Of a DNA stretch of 64,000 nucleotides, positions 18,488 to 27,703 are shown one piece after another. The DNA is taken from contig NZ_NRRR01000005.1 of NCBI RefSeq assembly GCF_016583765.1, positions 124,001 to 188,000 of the forward strand, in the 5' to 3' direction. Both the position numbers and the translations under genes were made by a program. The notes beneath the pieces are model-generated. The model did no database searches, was not told the DNA's origin, and saw only the letters and a list, made by a program, of their open reading frames with translations. Origin of the DNA: Chromatium weissei. Its GTDB lineage: Bacteria; Pseudomonadota; Gammaproteobacteria; Chromatiales; Chromatiaceae. The number at the start of each line of letters is the position of its first letter. The first letter of the stretch is position 1.

Positions 18488-19522
18488 ATGATAGAACTTT
18501 GGAACGCGCTGCCTTTGGTAATTCAGATTCTTCTCAAGATCGTTATTATCGTTTTACCGCTATTGGGGTTGGTTGCCTATTACACCTACGCCGAGCGTAA
18601 GGTTATTGGTTATATCCAAGTTCGTATCGGTCCAAATCGCGTTGGCTGGCGTGGTTGGTTACAGCCTATTGCTGACGCAGTAAAGTTGATGATGAAAGAA
18701 ATCATCATTCCAACTAAATCGGATAAAAAACTATTTTTAATGGCTCCCATGATAGCCATTGCACCAGCACTTGCAGCTTGGGCTGTATTTCCTTTTAGCG
18801 AAGACTTTGTCCTTGCAGACATCAATGCAGGTCTATTGTATGTTTTAGCAATGACTTCGTTAGGCGTATACGGAATTATCATCGCTGGCTGGTCCTCGAA
18901 TTCAAAATATGCATTGCTTGGTGCAATGCGTTCTGCCGCGCAAATTGTTGCTTATGAAATTGCTATGGGGTTTGCGCTTGTCGGTGTTTTAATTGCAGCA
19001 GGAAGTCTAAATCTCGGTGATATAGTCACCGCCCAAGCAGGAAGTGTACTAACCTGGTTCTGGTTGCCTTTATTACCTCTATTTGGTGTGTATTTAATTT
19101 CTGGAGTTGCTGAAACTAACCGCGCTCCTTTCGATGTTGCAGAAGGTGAATCCGAAATCGTTGCTGGATTTCACGTTGAGTATTCGGGCATGGCTTTTGC
19201 GATTTTTTTCCTTGCCGAATACGCCAACATGATTCTAGTTTCGGCACTAACAGCGTTAATGTTTACTGGTGGTTGGCTATCACCACTGCCACAAGACTGG
19301 GTCGATGGAATACCAATTTTAGATGATGGATTTCACTGGCTTTTAATAAAAACGTTCTTCTTTATGTTTTTGTTTCTGTGGTTTCGAGCAACCTTTCCCC
19401 GCTATCGTTATGATCAGATTATGCGATTAGGATGGAAGGTGTTTATTCCAATCACAATTGTTTGGATTCTAGTTGTAGCAATCGCAGTAATTTATCGATT
19501 GCCACCTTGGTGGTCCGCTTGA
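18488..19522 (+). CDS. nuoH: NADH-quinone oxidoreductase subunit H
   Basis: NuoH links the peripheral and membrane arms and lines the quinone tunnel. The 344-residue protein has about eight membrane helices, the family motifs [20 protein letters not shown] near residue 34 and [21 protein letters not shown] near 212, and a terminal membrane helix. It begins 10 nt after nuoG and is followed by nuoI 14 nt later. Confidence 0.97.
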   Translation: MIELWNALPLVIQILLKIVIIVLPLLGLVAYYTYAERKVIGYIQVRIGPNRVGWRGWLQPIADAVKLMMKEIIIPTKSDKKLFLMAPMIAIAPALAAWAVFPFSEDFVLADINAGLLYVLAMTSLGVYGIIIAGWSSNSKYALLGAMRSAAQIVAYEIAMGFALVGVLIAAGSLNLGDIVTAQAGSVLTWFWLPLLPLFGVYLISGVAETNRAPFDVAEGESEIVAGFHVEYSGMAFAIFFLAEYANMILVSALTALMFTGGWLSPLPQDWVDGIPILDDGFHWLLIKTFFFMFLFLWFRATFPRYRYDQIMRLGWKVFIPITIVWILVVAIAVIYRLPPWWSA

Positions 19523-19536
19523 AAGGGAGACAACCG

Positions 19537-20028
19537 ATGCTGAAGACTGCGCGAGACTATCTCCAAAGTCTATTTATGATGGAATTGTTTAAAGGACTTT
19601 CTTTAACTGGTGGCTACCTATTCAAGCGCAAGTTCACTGTTCAATATCCTGAAGAAAAAGCACCATTATCACCGCGTTTTCGTGGTTTACATGCATTACG
19701 TCGTTATCCAAATGGTGAAGAACGTTGTATTGCTTGTAAGCTCTGCGAAGCGGTTTGCCCTGCATTAGCGATTACAATTGAATGTGAACCACGTGAAGAT
19801 GGCTCTCGTCGTACAACACGCTACGAAATCGATCTTTTCAAATGTATTTATTGCGGATTTTGCGAAGAATCCTGTCCAGTTGATTCAATTGTTGAAACAA
19901 AAATTTATGAATACCACTTTGAACGGCGTGGTGAAAATATAATGAATAAAGAGAAACTCCTCGCTATTGGGGATCAATACGAAGCCGACATTGCAGCGGC
20001 ACGTGCAGCCGACGCACTTTACCGTTAA
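19537..20028 (+). CDS. nuoI: NADH-quinone oxidoreductase subunit I
   Basis: NuoI carries clusters N6a and N6b. The 163-residue protein has two CxxCxxCxxxCP motifs, [12 protein letters not shown] near residue 66 and [12 protein letters not shown] near 105. The ATG at 19537 has GGGAG upstream and gives the family-typical [10 protein letters not shown]-terminus; an earlier in-frame start at 19432 lies inside nuoH and is rejected. It ends 13 nt before nuoJ. Confidence 0.97.
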   Translation: MLKTARDYLQSLFMMELFKGLSLTGGYLFKRKFTVQYPEEKAPLSPRFRGLHALRRYPNGEERCIACKLCEAVCPALAITIECEPREDGSRRTTRYEIDLFKCIYCGFCEESCPVDSIVETKIYEYHFERRGENIMNKEKLLAIGDQYEADIAAARAADALYR

Positions 20029-20041
20029 GTGAGATGAAACT

Positions 20042-20695
20042 ATGGGCTTTGAAAAGTTTCTTTTTTACGTCTTTGCATTCATTACGCTGTGGTCTTCAGG
20101 AATGGTGGTGACTCGCCGTAATCCTGTTCACGCCGTGCTTTTTTTAGTTTTAGCTTTCGTAACCAGTGCGGCGCTTTGGATACTATTAGAAGCAGAGTTT
20201 TTGGGAATTGTTTTAGTTTTAGTTTACGTCGGCGCGGTAATGGTTCTGTTTTTATTTGTAGTGATGATGCTCGATGTGGATATGGCTATTCTAAGAGCAA
20301 ATTTCACCCACTATTTACCATTAGGAACATTTATTACCGTTGTAATGGCAACTGAAATTTTTATTGTTGTCGGATCAGAAAATTTTGGTTTAGTTGCATT
20401 TCCCGCACCCGAAGCTGTCAGCATGGCTGTAGATAATACGCGTGAACTCGGACTATCGTTATATACCATCTATATCTATCCAGTAGAAATTGCATCTGTA
20501 ATTCTGCTCGTTGCAATTGTTGCTGCAATTCGATTAACGCTTCGGCAACGACCAGAAAACAAATACGTAAGTCCATCAAATCAAGTTCATGTTAAAAGAT
20601 TCGATAGGGTTCGGTTAGTTAAAATGGCATCAGAAAATTCCAATTTTGAAACGCCTGCAAAAGATACTCGTTTGGACGATGGAGTAACTAAATGA
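20042..20695 (+). CDS. nuoJ: NADH-quinone oxidoreductase subunit J
   Basis: NuoJ is a five-helix membrane subunit next to NuoK. The 217-residue protein shows the conserved [48 protein letters not shown] helix pair at about residues 28-75. Its hydrophilic C-terminal tail (about 175-217) is Asp/Lys-rich and variable. It overlaps nuoK by 4 nt (ATGA). Confidence 0.96.
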   Translation: MGFEKFLFYVFAFITLWSSGMVVTRRNPVHAVLFLVLAFVTSAALWILLEAEFLGIVLVLVYVGAVMVLFLFVVMMLDVDMAILRANFTHYLPLGTFITVVMATEIFIVVGSENFGLVAFPAPEAVSMAVDNTRELGLSLYTIYIYPVEIASVILLVAIVAAIRLTLRQRPENKYVSPSNQVHVKRFDRVRLVKMASENSNFETPAKDTRLDDGVTK

Positions 20696-20997
20696 TTGCA
20701 CTTTCCGATTATCTAGTCTTTGGTGGGCTTCTTTTTTCGATTGCAGTCGCAGGTATATTTCTAAACCGTAAAAACGTCATTTTGCTATTGATGTGCATCG
20801 AGTTAATGTTGTTAGCCGTGAATATGAACTTCGTCGCCTTCTCACATTTTCTCTCTGACACAATCGGACAGGTATTTGTTTTTTTTATTCTTACGGTTGC
20901 AGCTGCAGAAGCTGCAATTGGACTGGCAATTTTGGTTGTGCTGTTCCGTAATCGACAGACAATTAATGTCGAAGACATCAATTCACTGAAAGGTTAA
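20692..20997 (+). CDS. nuoK: NADH-quinone oxidoreductase subunit K
   Basis: NuoK is the MrpC-like subunit of the proton path. The 101-residue protein has three membrane helices with the buried glutamates of the family ([17 protein letters not shown] near residue 37, and [13 protein letters not shown] near 70). It is translationally coupled to nuoJ. A 50-nt spacer leads to nuoL. Confidence 0.96.
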   Translation: MIALSDYLVFGGLLFSIAVAGIFLNRKNVILLLMCIELMLLAVNMNFVAFSHFLSDTIGQVFVFFILTVAAAEAAIGLAILVVLFRNRQTINVEDINSLKG

Positions 20998-21047
20998 TTG
21001 AAGTTGTTGTTAATCCATTCCACTAAAGCGAAAGAGCCAACAAAAAG

Positions 21048-23054
21048 ATGGGAAACGTCTATCTAACTATCGTGCTCGCGCCACTGATTGGCGCTATTGT
21101 TGCCGGCTTGTTTGGCAGCAAAATTGGTCGCCGAGGTGCGCACTCCATCACTATTTCGGGCGTTGCTATTTCAGCAAGTCTTTCCCTTTGGGTGCTGTCG
21201 CGGTTTATTTGGCACGAACAGCCAGTATTTAATGATGCCATTTACACTTGGATGGTCTCAGATGGTATTCGCTTTGAAATTGGTTTTTTAGTCGACAAAC
21301 TAACAGTTTTAATGATGGCGACGGTTAGCTTTGTTTCATTGATGGTTCACGTTTATACCATCGGATACATGGCTGACGACGAACACAACTGGCCACATGG
21401 CGCATTGACAGGAAAAAACAGCTACCAACGTTTTTTCAGTTACATTTCGCTTTTCACTTTTTCAATGCTGATGTTAGTGATGTCCAACAACTTCATGCAG
21501 CTATTTTTTGGTTGGGAAGCAGTTGGTTTAGTGTCCTACTTATTAATTGGTTTTTGGTCAACTCGTGAAAGTGCTATTTTTGCAAACATGAAAGCATTTT
21601 TAGTCAATCGAGTTGGTGATTTTGGATTTATTCTTGGTATTGCTGCAATTGGAATGTATTTCAATTCGATGAACTACGCAGAAATTTTTGCACAGGCATC
21701 AGCACTTGCAAACACTCAAGTTGCAATTCTTGGTGGCGTTTCGTTGATGACATTAATTTGCATACTACTTTTCATCGGTGCGATGGGGAAATCAGCTCAG
21801 GTTCCCTTGCATGTTTGGTTACCCGATTCCATGGAAGGTCCAACACCTATTTCTGCATTGATTCATGCAGCAACGATGGTTACCGCTGGCGTATTCATGG
21901 TAGCCAGAATGTCACCACTTTATGAGCTTTCTGAGACTGCTTTAAGTTTCGTGTTAATTATCGGTGCGACAACAGCTTTCTTTATGGGTTTAATTGGACT
22001 TGTTCAGAATGATATTAAACGCGTTGTTGCCTACTCCACACTTTCTCAACTTGGTTACATGGTTACTGCACTTGGCGCTTCAGCCTATGCTGCGGGTATT
22101 TTTCATTTAATGACTCACGCCTTTTTCAAGGCTCTTTTATTTCTTGCGGCGGGATCAGTCATTATCGCACTGCATCATAAGCAAGATATTAGTCAAATGG
22201 GTGGACTACGTAAATACATGCCAATTACTTGGTTAACAGCACTCTTTGGCTCATTGGCGCTAATTGGATTTCCAGGTTTCTCAGGTTTTTTCTCCAAAGA
22301 TGCAATTATTGAAGCTGTCGGTGCCTCACAGATTTTTGGTTCCAGCTATGCATCAATTCTACTTACTATTGGAGTGTTCATCACAGCTCTTTACAGTTTT
22401 CGTATGTATTTCTTGGTTTTTCATGGCAAGGAACGAATGGACGAACACACCAAACATCATCTACATGAAACACCTTGGGTTGTGACATTGCCATTGGTTT
22501 TCTTAGCGATTCCATCGATTTTTATTGGCTGGTACGCCATTGAACCAATGCTTGTAAATGACTGGTTCACTTCAGGTAATTGGATGCCAATCGTAGTTTC
22601 GCACGAACACGATACGCTCCACCATTTGCGCGAGCATTGGCACGGTCAAGCTGATTTCATTCAACATGGAGTCACTGCATTACCATTTTTCTTGGCAATG
22701 AGTGGTTTAGGATTAGCTGCAATTATTTGGTGGGGAGTATTTGCTTGGAATCCTCGAGTTGATGAAAAACTACAAATACTCGGCGATCCTATAACAAAAA
22801 TGCTTCAAGATAAATACGGTTTTGATGATTTCAATCAACGTATTTTCGCAGGTGGTAGTCGCGATTTAGGCCGTACATTATGGGTAACTGGAGATCAAAA
22901 CGTGATTGATGGAGCAATCGTTAATGGTTCGGCGCGGCGAGTTGCTCAAATGGCGCAATGGACACGTCATTTACAAACTGGCTACCTTTATCACTACGCT
23001 GTTGCAATGATTGTCGGTCTTGTTGGCTTATTGACATTATTCGTATCATTCTGA
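21048..23054 (+). CDS. nuoL: NADH-quinone oxidoreductase subunit L
   Basis: NuoL is the distal antiporter-like proton channel, anchored by a long lateral helix. The 668-residue protein has the proton-translocation core with GWEAVGLVSYLLIGFW near residue 160 (key Glu), GAMGKSAQVPLHVWLPDSMEGPTPISALIHAATMV near 242 (key Lys and His), and a second Lys near 340 in the region after HAFFKALLFL. The C-terminal lateral helix and final membrane anchor are present (DVNVIDG-like segment GDQNVIDGAIVNGS, then the last helix). Length is normal for the family. Confidence 0.97.
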   Translation: MGNVYLTIVLAPLIGAIVAGLFGSKIGRRGAHSITISGVAISASLSLWVLSRFIWHEQPVFNDAIYTWMVSDGIRFEIGFLVDKLTVLMMATVSFVSLMVHVYTIGYMADDEHNWPHGALTGKNSYQRFFSYISLFTFSMLMLVMSNNFMQLFFGWEAVGLVSYLLIGFWSTRESAIFANMKAFLVNRVGDFGFILGIAAIGMYFNSMNYAEIFAQASALANTQVAILGGVSLMTLICILLFIGAMGKSAQVPLHVWLPDSMEGPTPISALIHAATMVTAGVFMVARMSPLYELSETALSFVLIIGATTAFFMGLIGLVQNDIKRVVAYSTLSQLGYMVTALGASAYAAGIFHLMTHAFFKALLFLAAGSVIIALHHKQDISQMGGLRKYMPITWLTALFGSLALIGFPGFSGFFSKDAIIEAVGASQIFGSSYASILLTIGVFITALYSFRMYFLVFHGKERMDEHTKHHLHETPWVVTLPLVFLAIPSIFIGWYAIEPMLVNDWFTSGNWMPIVVSHEHDTLHHLREHWHGQADFIQHGVTALPFFLAMSGLGLAAIIWWGVFAWNPRVDEKLQILGDPITKMLQDKYGFDDFNQRIFAGGSRDLGRTLWVTGDQNVIDGAIVNGSARRVAQMAQWTRHLQTGYLYHYAVAMIVGLVGLLTLFVSF

Positions 23055-23071
23055 TGCGCAGAGATTTTTAA

Positions 23072-24649
23072 ATGAACGATTTCCCTCTACTGACACTGAT
23101 TATTTGGCTACCAATTCTTGGTGGTATCGTCGTATTAGCAAGCGGTGATAAATCTCCCAACATTTCTAAATGGATCGCTCTTTCATTTGCATTGCTAACT
23201 TTTTTAGTTAGCCTCGGATTATGGGTTGGTTTTGATTCCAGCACTGCTCAAATGCAATTTGTGGAACGTTCGACATGGATACCGACGTTTAATGTTGAGT
23301 ACTATTTAGGCGTTGACGGCATTTCAATGCCACTGATTGTCTTAACAACTTTTATTACAATTTTTGTAATTGTTGCTGGTTGGGAAGTCATAGTTTATAA
23401 GCCCACTCAGTATATGGCTGCATTCTTAATCATGAACGGAATTATGGTCGGTGTTTTTTCAGCACTCGATGCAATTCTTTTCTATGTATTTTGGGAAGCC
23501 ATGCTCATTCCAATGTTTATTATCATTGGAATCTGGGGCGGACCAAACCGAGTGTACGCAACCATTAAATTTTTTCTTTATACTTTTTTTGGCTCAGTAT
23601 TCATGCTGATTGCCTTAATTTACATGTATTTCCAATCCGATAGTTTTAGCATTCTTGACTTTCATTCACTACAACTCAGCATGACTGCCCAGGTGCTGAT
23701 ATTTATTGCCTTTCTATTGGCTTTTGCCGTTAAAGTGCCAATGTTCCCTGTACACACCTGGTTGCCGGATGCGCATGTAGAGGCTCCGACAGGAGGGTCA
23801 GTAATTCTCGCAGCAATTATGTTAAAAATTGGTGGCTACGGGTTTTTGCGGTTCTCAATGCCAATTACACCAGATGCAAGTGCTTCACTTGCTTGGTTAA
23901 TCATCGCTCTATCGCTTATTGCAATTGTTTATATTGGTTTTGTTGCGCTCGTTCAACAAGACATGAAAAAGCTAATTGCCTATTCCTCGATTGCGCATAT
24001 GGGATTTGTGACCCTTGGTTTTTTCATTGTATTTAATATCACTCAAAATCCTGTTTTATCTTCTGGTTCAATCATGGGTATTGAAGGTGGAATGGTACAG
24101 ATGATTTCGCATGGATTCATTTCTGGTGCATTATTTCTCTGTGTTGGTGTTCTTTACGACCGAGTGCATTCACGCGAAATTGCTGACTACGGCGGTGTCA
24201 TTAATACGATGCCTTGGTTCGGTGCTTTTATGGTCTTCTTTGCAATGGCAAATGCCGGTTTACCGGGAACATCAGGATTTGTTGGCGAGTTCATGGTTAT
24301 ATTGGCAACCTTTCGCGCTGATTTCTGGTGGGCGTTGATTGCTGCAACAACCTTAATTTTAGCTGCTGCATTTACGCTATGGATGGTTAAAAGAGTGATC
24401 TTCGGAGAGGTTAAAAGCGAAAAAATTGCTGTATTAAAAGACCTCAATCCTCGTGAAACATTCAATTTAAGTGTATTAGCATTAGTTGTCTTGGCATTGG
24501 GCATTTGGCCTGCTCCGCTAGTGAATGTTATGCACGAGACGGTTGCAAATCTTGTTACTCAAACCAGCATCTGCAAATTGCCTGCTGATGAAATCGATCA
24601 TTGTGTGTTGATGCAACCAAAACCAATTGCAGCGACATTACACAATTAA
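23072..24649 (+). CDS. nuoM: NADH-quinone oxidoreductase subunit M
   Basis: NuoM is the second antiporter-like proton channel of complex I. The 525-residue protein has FYVFWEAMLIPMFIIIGIWGG near residue 138 (key Glu) and FAVKVPMFPVHTWLPDAHVEAPTGGSVILAAIMLKIGGYG near 220 (key Lys). It follows nuoL by 17 nt with GAGA upstream of the ATG. The next gene is a lipoprotein rather than nuoN. Confidence 0.97.
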   Translation: MNDFPLLTLIIWLPILGGIVVLASGDKSPNISKWIALSFALLTFLVSLGLWVGFDSSTAQMQFVERSTWIPTFNVEYYLGVDGISMPLIVLTTFITIFVIVAGWEVIVYKPTQYMAAFLIMNGIMVGVFSALDAILFYVFWEAMLIPMFIIIGIWGGPNRVYATIKFFLYTFFGSVFMLIALIYMYFQSDSFSILDFHSLQLSMTAQVLIFIAFLLAFAVKVPMFPVHTWLPDAHVEAPTGGSVILAAIMLKIGGYGFLRFSMPITPDASASLAWLIIALSLIAIVYIGFVALVQQDMKKLIAYSSIAHMGFVTLGFFIVFNITQNPVLSSGSIMGIEGGMVQMISHGFISGALFLCVGVLYDRVHSREIADYGGVINTMPWFGAFMVFFAMANAGLPGTSGFVGEFMVILATFRADFWWALIAATTLILAAAFTLWMVKRVIFGEVKSEKIAVLKDLNPRETFNLSVLALVVLALGIWPAPLVNVMHETVANLVTQTSICKLPADEIDHCVLMQPKPIAATLHN

Positions 24650-24675
24650 ATCGCAATAGCGATGGATGTGATCTA

Positions 24676-25242
24676 ATGAAAAAAACACTATTTATATTTG
24701 TACTGATTAACTTTTTCATTTCTGGTTGTGCAATATCGCCACTGACAACAAATAACAAAATTCAGTGCGTCATTAGTGGAATTTCTGAAGATGATGTCGT
24801 TCGCGCTCAAAGGGAATGGGGAGAAGCGATTGTTACTATTGGCAAGGCTTATACTGAAAAGAAAAACTACCAAGCCTTAGCCGCTCAGACCGTAAACAAT
24901 CTGTATGCTTATGACGAGGGTACTGTTTTATTCAAACCAACAAAGGCGGCAGAAAGGCAATTTCGTTTGAATAAAACAGACGCTATTTCTTATTTTGTGA
25001 AAGGCAACATTCATGAAGATCACGGTTTTGCTCTTCAGCCATGGAGCAAAGTTCGATTTGAGAATGCAGGAATTGACATAGGAGTTCACTCTGCAATTGC
25101 AATGGGAAACTACTATTTCACGGATGCTAAAACGGGAAAAGAAGTCAAAGTCGAGTTTACTTTTGGATATATCAGAGGTGACAACGGCAAACTTCTTATC
25201 AACTTACACCATTCATCGTTGCCATACGCACCTCAACATTAG
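24676..25242 (+). CDS. SnoaL-like (NTF2-fold) lipoprotein inserted in the nuo operon
   Basis: The 188-residue product has a lipoprotein signal peptide (MKKTLFIFVLINFFISGCA, lipobox Cys18). The mature part reads like a SnoaL/CaMKII-association-type NTF2 domain, with IGKAYTEKKNYQALAAQTVNNLYAYDEGTVLFKPTKAAERQFR at about residues 60-100, a DHGFALQPWSKVRFENAGI strand pair, and a final LLINLHHSSLPY. Homologues of this layout are sometimes labelled phosphoribosyl-AMP cyclohydrolase, for which I see no catalytic motif. The ATG at 24676 gives the clean signal peptide; the earlier start at 24601 overlaps nuoM. It stands between nuoM and nuoN, transcribed with them. A link to complex I assembly or to the envelope is possible but unproven. 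Confidence 0.65.
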   Translation: MKKTLFIFVLINFFISGCAISPLTTNNKIQCVISGISEDDVVRAQREWGEAIVTIGKAYTEKKNYQALAAQTVNNLYAYDEGTVLFKPTKAAERQFRLNKTDAISYFVKGNIHEDHGFALQPWSKVRFENAGIDIGVHSAIAMGNYYFTDAKTGKEVKVEFTFGYIRGDNGKLLINLHHSSLPYAPQH

Positions 25243-25303
25243 TGAACCGATGTTGTTCATTTTGAAACCAATTAATTGATGTCTCAGAATTCGGAATAAC
25301 CAC

Positions 25304-26743
25304 ATGCAATTTGATGCCGCAAATTTGACGACTATCCTGCCAGAAATCACTATTTTAGTGACAGCTTGCTTGGTTCTTGTGGTTGATCTTTACTTGAAAG
25401 AAAAAAATAAAGATGTGAATCACAAATTGAGCCTTTTTGGCTTAGTCATAGCGGTTGCTTTAACGGGAGTCGTGGGTGGTGGTGAGCGTGTGGTATTTTT
25501 TGATGGTAATTTAGTACACGATAGAATTAGTGACTTGCTTAAAGGGTCAATTCTTATTGTTAGCTTATTTGTATTCGTTTATGCGCGATCTTGGTTAAAG
25601 GATCGCAATATGCTGGTCGGCGAGTTTTATGTATTAGGACTTTTTGCGGTCCTCGGCATGTTAATCATGGTTTCAGCTAATAGTTTTTTAACTATTTATT
25701 TGGGACTTGAGCTTCAAGCACTTTGCCTCTACGCACTAGTTGCTTTTGATCGTGATTCCAAAAAAGGTGCCGAAGCTGCAATGAAATATTTTGTGCTCGG
25801 AGCATTGGGTTCTGGAATGTTACTTTATGGAATTTCAATGATCTATGGTGCAACCGGAACAATTGAATTCGGTCAAGTTGCACAAGCAATCGCTGAAAAG
25901 GGTCTCTCAAATCAGGTGCTGGTATTCGGAATTGTTTTTCTCGTCATTGGTATTGGCTTTAAGTTCGGCGCAGTACCCTTTCATATGTGGGTTCCAGACA
26001 TTTACGAAGGCGCGCCAACGCCCGCTGTTTTAATTCTAGGAAGTGCACCCAAAATCGCCGCTTTCGCTTTAGCGGTTCGAATGCTAGTTGATGGTTTGCA
26101 GAATTTGCATTCAGATTGGCATGGAATGTTGTTAATTCTTGCCGTACTTTCAATGGGTCTAGGCAATTTGGTTGCGATTGCGCAGACGAATATCAAACGA
26201 ATGCTAGCCTATTCAACAATTTCACATGTTGGATTCATTTTTTTAGGTCTACTTGCAGGTTCAAATCAAGGCTACGCATCGGCAATGTTTTACACCATTG
26301 TTTATGCGCTGATGGCAGCAGGTGCTTTTGGTATTTTATTGATTTTAAGTCGTAAAGGTTTTGACGTAGAAAATCTTGAAGACCTTAAAGGTCTGAATGA
26401 TCGTGATTCTTGGTATGCGGCAATGATGGCCATTGTTATGTTTTCGATGGCAGGTGTTCCGCCAACGGTCGGTTTTATGGCAAAGTTGCTGGTTTTAGAA
26501 GCAGTCATTCGTATTGATTTAGTTTGGCTGGCTCTAGTTGCTGTGATCTTTTCAATTATTGGCGCTTTTTACTATTTGCGTGTAATCAAATTGATTTATT
26601 TTGATCGCCCAATGTTAAATCTTCCTGAACTTGTGACTACCAATGGTGTACGTTTTGCAATGACAATCAACGGTCTTGCTTTATTGATGCTAGGTTTATT
26701 TCCCACTGCTTTGTTGTCACTTTGTCAGGCTGCCTTTGTTTAG
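25304..26743 (+). CDS. nuoN: NADH-quinone oxidoreductase subunit N
   Basis: NuoN is the antiporter-like subunit next to NuoK. The 479-residue protein has about 14 membrane helices, LGLELQALCLYALVAFDRDSKKGAEAAMKYFVLGALGSG near residue 130 (key Glu) and GFKFGAVPFHMWVPDIYEGAPTPAVLILGSAPKIAAFA near 220 (key Lys). It follows the inserted lipoprotein gene by 61 nt, so the nuo gene order is otherwise complete (A to N). Confidence 0.97.
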   Translation: MQFDAANLTTILPEITILVTACLVLVVDLYLKEKNKDVNHKLSLFGLVIAVALTGVVGGGERVVFFDGNLVHDRISDLLKGSILIVSLFVFVYARSWLKDRNMLVGEFYVLGLFAVLGMLIMVSANSFLTIYLGLELQALCLYALVAFDRDSKKGAEAAMKYFVLGALGSGMLLYGISMIYGATGTIEFGQVAQAIAEKGLSNQVLVFGIVFLVIGIGFKFGAVPFHMWVPDIYEGAPTPAVLILGSAPKIAAFALAVRMLVDGLQNLHSDWHGMLLILAVLSMGLGNLVAIAQTNIKRMLAYSTISHVGFIFLGLLAGSNQGYASAMFYTIVYALMAAGAFGILLILSRKGFDVENLEDLKGLNDRDSWYAAMMAIVMFSMAGVPPTVGFMAKLLVLEAVIRIDLVWLALVAVIFSIIGAFYYLRVIKLIYFDRPMLNLPELVTTNGVRFAMTINGLALLMLGLFPTALLSLCQAAFV

Positions 26744-26764
26744 TTTGAGTTAAGGTAAATCGTT

Positions 26765-27157
26765 ATGTCTTGGGAGCTCGATATTAAAGGACTCATTCAA
26801 CCGTTTGGCGCACTAAAGTTTACGGTAAAACAACCGCATACACTGAATTATCCCATTGAAAAACGCCAAGAAGTCATTGGCTATCGCGGCTTTCATCTTA
26901 ATAGTCTCAGTCTGTGTGTGGGCTGTGGCAATTGCCAAGACATTTGTATGAATGAGGCAATTGATATGGTTGAAGCCGTCGGTGTCATCAATTCTAAGAA
27001 CGCTAGCGGTTTGGTACCGCGTATTGATTACGGACGCTGTTGCTGGTGTGGTTTATGTACTGATGTCTGTGGTCCTGATTCATTGCGACTCGAAAGTAAT
27101 TGTATTTATGCCAGCGCCGATGCGAATAGCTTTTTATATATGCCAAAGGATTGTTAA
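26765..27157 (+). CDS. NuoI/MbhN-like dicluster 4Fe-4S ferredoxin
   Basis: The 130-residue protein has two CxxCxxCxxxC motifs: C51, C54, C57, C61 and C92, C95, C98, C102. Each can bind a [4Fe-4S] cluster. Neither ends in the usual Pro, which separates it from NuoI itself. The N-terminal 40 residues (IKGLIQPFGALKFTVKQPHTLNYP) resemble the lead of NuoI-like subunits of membrane-bound hydrogenase and Mrp-type complexes (HyfH, MbhN). It starts 21 nt after nuoN with AAGG before the ATG and is followed 2 nt later by an MrpE-like gene. It may be an extra electron carrier for complex I or a remnant of an Mbh/Mrp-type complex. Confidence 0.8.
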   Translation: MSWELDIKGLIQPFGALKFTVKQPHTLNYPIEKRQEVIGYRGFHLNSLSLCVGCGNCQDICMNEAIDMVEAVGVINSKNASGLVPRIDYGRCCWCGLCTDVCGPDSLRLESNCIYASADANSFLYMPKDC

Positions 27158-27159
27158 TT

Positions 27160-27639
27160 ATGCCGCGCATTAGCGTTAATCAATTGCAGTGGAGCGCAGT
27201 CTTATTTATTGCATGGGTGGGGTTAACAAACTCTTTTCATTACCAAGAGTTGTTAGCCGGTATTATCATCACCGGGTTCATTGTTTGGCTTACTATTCCT
27301 GCTGAATCAACAGCGCGGCAGTGGAGTTTGTGGGGTTTGCTGACGTATTTTCCGGTCTTTTTGAAAGCGTTGGTGTTAGCGAACATTGATGTGGCGATGC
27401 GCGTATTAAATCCTAAACTACCTATTAACCCCGGTATCGTTTGCGTTCCCACTCAATTAACCACGCCGTATCAACGTTTAATTCTCGCCAATAGCATCAC
27501 TTTGACGCCCGGCACAATCACATTAGAAATGGATAATAAAGACGTTTATATTCACTGGTTAGCAGTCGAAGATGGTGATTCTGAGCATCATGGTGAAACC
27601 ATTAAAGGCGCGATGGAACGCGGAATTATGCGAATTTAA
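27160..27639 (+). CDS. MnhE/MrpE-like Na+/H+ antiporter subunit E
   Basis: The 159-residue protein has two or three N-terminal membrane helices (about 8-27, 31-50, 60-80) and a conserved cytosolic domain: LANIDVAMRVLNPKLPINPGI, then ANSITLTPGTITLEMDN with the highly conserved LTPGT motif, and a terminal helix. These are hallmarks of MrpE. The family is normally one of six or seven Mrp antiporter subunits or part of membrane-bound hydrogenases; no mrpA/D or B/F/G is seen here. The ATG at 27160 is preceded by AAAGGA, 9 nt away. It is the last gene of the nuo transcript and ends just before a strong terminator. Confidence 0.85.
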   Translation: MPRISVNQLQWSAVLFIAWVGLTNSFHYQELLAGIIITGFIVWLTIPAESTARQWSLWGLLTYFPVFLKALVLANIDVAMRVLNPKLPINPGIVCVPTQLTTPYQRLILANSITLTPGTITLEMDNKDVYIHWLAVEDGDSEHHGETIKGAMERGIMRI

Positions 27640-27645
27640 GTACAC

Positions 27646-27676
27646 AAAAAAAGCGCCTAACTCAGGCGCTTTTTTT
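27646..27676. terminator. bidirectional terminator between the nuo operon and sdhA
   Basis: AAAAAAAGCGCCT-aactc-AGGCGCTTTTTTT has a GC-rich stem with an A tract before and a U tract after on both strands. It closes the plus-strand nuo operon and the minus-strand sdhCDA unit. Confidence 0.9.
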
Positions 27677-27703
27677 ATGTCTTTACTAAACAAATGAAGC
27701 GTT

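Noticed and set aside
24601-25242. Phosphoribosyl-AMP cyclohydrolase identity for the nuo-inserted lipoprotein
   Set aside because: No HisI metal or catalytic motif is visible; the lipobox and NTF2-like pattern fit better.
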